A stretch of 18,340 nt of DNA from an uncultured Helicobacteraceae bacterium (GTDB taxonomy: Bacteria; Campylobacterota; Campylobacteria; Campylobacterales; Helicobacteraceae), in assembly GCA_934668765.1 (NCBI GenBank), contig CAKUOH010000028.1:1-18340 (forward strand), given 5' to 3'. A program made the translations under genes and the position numbers. Of this stretch, positions 15,427 to 18,340 are shown one piece after another. The notes beneath the pieces were generated by a model, which did not search any database, had not been told where the DNA came from, and was given only the letters and a program-made list of their open reading frames with translations. Numbering within the stretch: position 1 is the first letter of the stretch; each line of letters starts with the position of its first letter.

Positions 15427-16551
15427 ATGAGAGATATAATTTCAGAGGGAAATGAGTTAGTAGCATTCGCGGCGATTGACGCGGGGTGCAAGTTTTTTGG
15501 TGGCTATCCTATTACGCCATCTAGCGAGATTGCGCATAGTATGAGCGTTTTGCTACCAAAAAATGATGGCGTTTTTATACAAATGGAGGACGAAATCGGC
15601 GGAATCTCCGTTGCGATAGGCGCATCAATGGGAGGCGCAAAATCCTTGACAGCGAGTTCGGGTCCGGGCATATCGCTAAAAGCAGAGCAAATTGGCTATG
15701 CGTTTATGGCAGAGATTCCGCTTGTGATTGTAAATGTAATGCGTGGCGGTCCATCAACGGGGCTTCCTACACGCGTGGCGCAAGGCGATATAAATCAAGC
15801 GAAAACCCCTTCACACGGCGACTTTCAATCAATCGCACTTTGTCCGGGCGATTTAAGCGAGGCTTATACGGAGACAATTCGTGCATTTAACTTGGCAGAG
15901 GAATTTATGACGCCTGTTTTTGTTTTACTTGATGAGACTTTGGGACATATGCACGGCAAGGCAGTTTTGCCCGAGATTAGTGAAGTGCAAAAAGGCATTA
16001 AAAATCGTGCGAAATTTGATGGCAATCCAAAGGATTATCAGCCCTATAAAGTCAAAGGCGATGAGCCTGCGGTGCTAAATCCATTTTTTAGTGGATATAA
16101 ATATCATATCACAGGGCTTACGCACGGATATACGGGCTTTCCCACAGAGGACGAAAAATTAAGCGATGAGCTATTAAAGCGACTATTTAACAAAATATCC
16201 GCCCACGAATCTAAAATCATAGATTTCGAGGAATATTTACTTGATGATGCAGAGATTTTAATCATCGCTTATGGTTCAGTTTCGCTATCCGCAAAAGATG
16301 CAATCAATGAAATGCGAAAAAATGGCGTCAAAGTCGGACTTTTCCGTCCTAAAACGATTTGGCCCTCACCTGAATCTAAACTAAAAGAATTAGGCAAAAA
16401 ATTTAGCAAGATTTTAGTTGTTGAGCTAAATTTGGGGCAGTATGTGAAAGAAATTGAGCGAGTAATGAAAAAAGAAGTCGAATTTTTCGGCAAGGCAAAT
16501 GGCAGGGCAATCTCGCCAAATGAAATCATAGAAAAAGTAAGGGGGCTATAA
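15427..16551 (+). CDS. oorA: 2-oxoglutarate:acceptor oxidoreductase subunit alpha OorA
   Basis: 374 residues. It carries the pyrimidine-binding and transketolase C-terminal-like domains of the enzyme. GGYPITPSSEIAHSM near the N terminus, SGPGISLKAEQIGYA and the MRGGPSTGLPTRVAQGDINQ segment are hallmarks of the 2-oxoacid:ferredoxin oxidoreductase alpha family. The C-terminal domain follows KIIDFEEYLLDDAEILIIAY. GAAAGG precedes the ATG. The stop TAA overlaps the oorB ATG by one base. The heterotetramer oxidises 2-oxoglutarate to succinyl-CoA. Confidence 0.96.
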   Translation: MRDIISEGNELVAFAAIDAGCKFFGGYPITPSSEIAHSMSVLLPKNDGVFIQMEDEIGGISVAIGASMGGAKSLTASSGPGISLKAEQIGYAFMAEIPLVIVNVMRGGPSTGLPTRVAQGDINQAKTPSHGDFQSIALCPGDLSEAYTETIRAFNLAEEFMTPVFVLLDETLGHMHGKAVLPEISEVQKGIKNRAKFDGNPKDYQPYKVKGDEPAVLNPFFSGYKYHITGLTHGYTGFPTEDEKLSDELLKRLFNKISAHESKIIDFEEYLLDDAEILIIAYGSVSLSAKDAINEMRKNGVKVGLFRPKTIWPSPESKLKELGKKFSKILVVELNLGQYVKEIERVMKKEVEFFGKANGRAISPNEIIEKVRGL

Positions 16552-17387
16552 TGGCATACAACTACGATACATATTTACGAATGGATAAAATGCCTACACT
16601 TTGGTGCTGGGGCTGTGGCGATGGCGTGATTTTAAAAACGGTGATTCGTGCGATTGAAAGCGTGGGCTGGGATATGAATGATGTTTGTGTGGTTAGTGGT
16701 ATCGGTTGCAGCGGACGATTTTCATCTTACCTAAACTGCAATACCGTGCATACCACACACGGGCGGACTTTGGCTTATGCTACGGGCATAAAGCTAACAA
16801 ATCCAAAAAAACATATAATCGTAATCTCTGGCGATGGCGATGGTATGGCAATCGGTGGGAATCACACGATTCACGCGTGCAGACGCAATATTGACATAAA
16901 ATATATTTTGGTAAATAACTTTATCTACGGGCTTACAAACTCGCAGACTTCGCCTACAACGCCACGCGACTTTTGGACGGTAACGGCGCAATATGGCAAT
17001 ATTGATTATTCGTTTGACCCGTGCAAACTTGCAGACGCAGCAGGTGCTACATTTGTAGCGCGTGGCAGCGTAACAAAGGCACAGAATTTGGAGAAGTTGC
17101 TTGTGGCTGGATTCAAGCATAATGGTTTTAGCTTTTTTGACATTCATAGCAACTGCCATGTGAATTTAGGACGCAAAAACAAAATGGGCGAGGCGGTTGA
17201 TATGCTAAATTGGATTGATTCACGGCTTATTAGCAAGGCAAAATACGATGAGTTGCCAGAATCCGAGCGCGAGGATAAATTTGTAACAGGCATTTTAAAA
17301 GAGGATAATAGCAAAGAGGAATACTGCAATGCGTATTTTGACAAGGTAGTTGCAAAAGCAAAGGCAAAAGCAGGAGGTGCGAAATGA
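16551..17387 (+). CDS. oorB: 2-oxoglutarate:acceptor oxidoreductase subunit beta OorB
   Basis: 278 residues; binds thiamine diphosphate and one [4Fe-4S] cluster. The TPP motif begins at GDGDGMAIGGNH and ends at YILVNN. The cluster ligands are present: C19 and C22 (LWCWGCGDG), C53 (SGIGCSGRF) and C202 (HSNCHVNLGRKN). The start overlaps the oorA stop, and the stop overlaps the oorC start in ATGA, so translation is coupled. Confidence 0.96.
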   Translation: MAYNYDTYLRMDKMPTLWCWGCGDGVILKTVIRAIESVGWDMNDVCVVSGIGCSGRFSSYLNCNTVHTTHGRTLAYATGIKLTNPKKHIIVISGDGDGMAIGGNHTIHACRRNIDIKYILVNNFIYGLTNSQTSPTTPRDFWTVTAQYGNIDYSFDPCKLADAAGATFVARGSVTKAQNLEKLLVAGFKHNGFSFFDIHSNCHVNLGRKNKMGEAVDMLNWIDSRLISKAKYDELPESEREDKFVTGILKEDNSKEEYCNAYFDKVVAKAKAKAGGAK

Positions 17388-17929
17388 CACAGCTTCGATT
17401 CACAGGTGTCGGCGGACAGGGCGTCCTTTTGGCTGGAGAGATTTTAGCAGAGGCAAAAATCAAGGACAAAGGCTTTGGCGTAAAAGCCGCGACTTACACA
17501 AGCCAAGTGCGTGGCGGTCCCACAAAGGTAGATATTTTGCTTGATAATGATGAGATTCTCTACCCTTATGCGCAAAAAATCGACTTTATGCTCTCTACTG
17601 CGCAAATTAGCTACAATCAATTCAAGGTCGATTTAAAAGACGGCGCGATTGTCGTAGTCGAATCAAACCTTGTGCGCCCAAGCGATGAGGATTTGCAAAA
17701 ATATCAAATTTACTCCATTCCTATTATCAGCATCGCAAAGGACGAAGTGGGCAATCAAGTTACGCAATCTGTCGTGGCACTGGCAATCACAGTCGCGCTT
17801 ACAAAATGCGTAAATCGCGATATAGTGTATGAAACTATGCTTAGCAAAGTCCCTGCAAAAGTGGCAGAGGTAAATAAAAAAGCTTATGAGTTAGGCGAAA
17901 AATACGCCGCAAGTGCGAAAAAGTTGTAA
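17384..17929 (+). CDS. oorC: 2-oxoglutarate:acceptor oxidoreductase subunit gamma OorC
   Basis: 181 residues of the gamma (catalytic POR/KOR) family. The N-terminal GVGGQGVLLAGEILAEA is the family signature and SQVRGGPTKVDILL follows. AGGAGG lies 9 nt before the ATG inside oorB. It is the last gene of oorDABC; no canonical U-tailed terminator follows, only a 7-bp hairpin (17943-17961). Confidence 0.95.
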   Translation: MTQLRFTGVGGQGVLLAGEILAEAKIKDKGFGVKAATYTSQVRGGPTKVDILLDNDEILYPYAQKIDFMLSTAQISYNQFKVDLKDGAIVVVESNLVRPSDEDLQKYQIYSIPIISIAKDEVGNQVTQSVVALAITVALTKCVNRDIVYETMLSKVPAKVAEVNKKAYELGEKYAASAKKL

Positions 17930-17942
17930 AGCATTTTTGTAT

Positions 17943-17961
17943 CTTTAGTGCTTAACTAAAG
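17943..17961 (+). other. Hairpin after oorC
   Basis: CTTTAGT-GCTTA-ACTAAAG, a perfect 7-bp stem 13 nt after the oorC stop. No T run follows, so intrinsic termination is doubtful. Confidence 0.4.
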
Positions 17962-17983
17962 AAACTGCGCTACGCTTGTTTTG
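17958..17983 (+). repeat. AAGAAACTGCGC...GCTTGTTTTG repeat, copy 2
   Basis: Matches 12179-12205 on the opposite strand, with small differences in the centre. A second inverted repeat follows: TTCGCGCAAGGC (17992-18003) faces GCCTTGCGCTCGAA (18035-18048). Confidence 0.5.
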
Positions 17984-18074
17984 TGGGATTCTTCGCGCAA
18001 GGCTTTGTCAATAAATAACTAATGCTATTTCCTTGCCTTGCGCTCGAAAATCCACGAACTAAAAATAAAACTTT

Positions 18075-18275
18075 GTCATTGCGAAAATTCTTGTCATTGC
18101 GAAAGTTATGTCCTTTTTTTTGTCATTGCAAAGGCGTTCGCCTGAAGCAATCCAAAATCTACCCACCCCCTTAATCCCCCTCCGCAAGGGAGGGGGAAAG
18201 TGTGGTGTTACCACGCGCAAGGGAGGGGGACTTTTATTGTCATTGCGAGATTCACGCAGTGAATCGTGGCAATCC
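18075..18275. repeat. Right repeat island: GTCATTGC modules around an inverted CCCTCCC unit
   Basis: GTCATTGC occurs at 18075, 18093, 18122 and 18239. Two are complete modules ending in GCAATCC: 18122-18153 (inner AGGCGTTCGCCT) and 18239-18275 (inner GATTCACGCAGTGAATC). Between them, 18161-18197 is an exact reverse complement of 624-660, and 18198-18230 matches 591-623 with two differences. No coding signal is seen in 17930-18283. Confidence 0.75.
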
Positions 18276-18283
18276 ATAGACAA

Positions 18284-18340
18284 TCAAAAAGACACCGCGC
18301 CCTTTGCACTCTTTTTCTTTACCACCACCTGTGGCGTTTG
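18284..18340 (-). CDS. Possible 3' end of an unidentified gene
   Basis: The minus strand is open from the right edge to TGA 18286-18284, giving QTPQVVVKKKSAKGAVSF. Placement just before the repeat island and a basic C-terminal tail fit the end of a real gene, but 18 residues are too few to identify it or to be sure. Confidence 0.3.
   Translation of the reverse strand, partial: QTPQVVVKKKSAKGAVSF

Noticed and set aside
18059..18283. 74-residue open frame on the minus strand
   Set aside because: Made entirely of repeat-island sequence, including the CCCTCCC unit and GTCATTGC modules.

Overview
The window looks like a chromosomal segment of a Helicobacter species (Campylobacterota), more likely an enterohepatic one than H. 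pylori. The evidence is low GC with A+T-rich intergenic DNA and a gene set typical of the genus: oorDABC, a CeuE-type binding protein, an HP0495/HP0496-like pair, gmd, ccoS, and a Kdo-hydrolase pair resembling HP0579/HP0580. Simple-sequence tracts of the kind that drive phase variation are also present. The species assignment is inference; no 16S or other marker is in the window.

Layout from left to right. Positions 1-430 (minus) hold the 5' part of a secreted, glycine- and cysteine-rich protein gene that runs off the left edge. It carries a G9 tract just after its best start codon. Positions 490-770 are a repeat island of CCCTCCC units and GCAATGAC modules. Positions 856-5474 (plus) look like one operon: alaS, ccoS, a flavin oxidoreductase without a CxxC motif, a YbgC thioesterase and a DUF493 protein. 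rpsO (5580-5855) has its own promoter and strong ribosome binding site. gmd (6012-7121) is followed closely by a Crp/Fnr-family regulator with four clustered cysteines (7132-7911). On the minus strand, 8504-9742 and 7903-8502 encode a sialidase-fold Kdo-hydrolase-like protein and its membrane partner. Divergent from them, 9957-12042 encodes an LTA-synthase/sulfatase-family membrane transferase split by a (CT)9 tract. Then come a SAM methyltransferase and a CeuE-type metal-binding protein (minus), rnhB (minus), a tRNA-Pro, and oorDABC (15076-17929), the ferredoxin-type 2-oxoglutarate oxidoreductase. The right end is a second repeat island, and possibly the 3' tail of a minus-strand gene.

The most notable content is three independent hypermutable tracts in three cell-surface genes: G9 in the secreted protein (read here as OFF), G9 in the Kdo-hydrolase-like gene (ON) and (CT)9 in the envelope transferase (OFF). 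The last two genes diverge from a 214-bp intergenic region, so this locus could switch two envelope modifications independently. A 70-bp sequence at 591-660 recurs in inverted orientation, with two mismatches, at 18161-18230, inside a larger modular repeat family spread through the intergenic regions.
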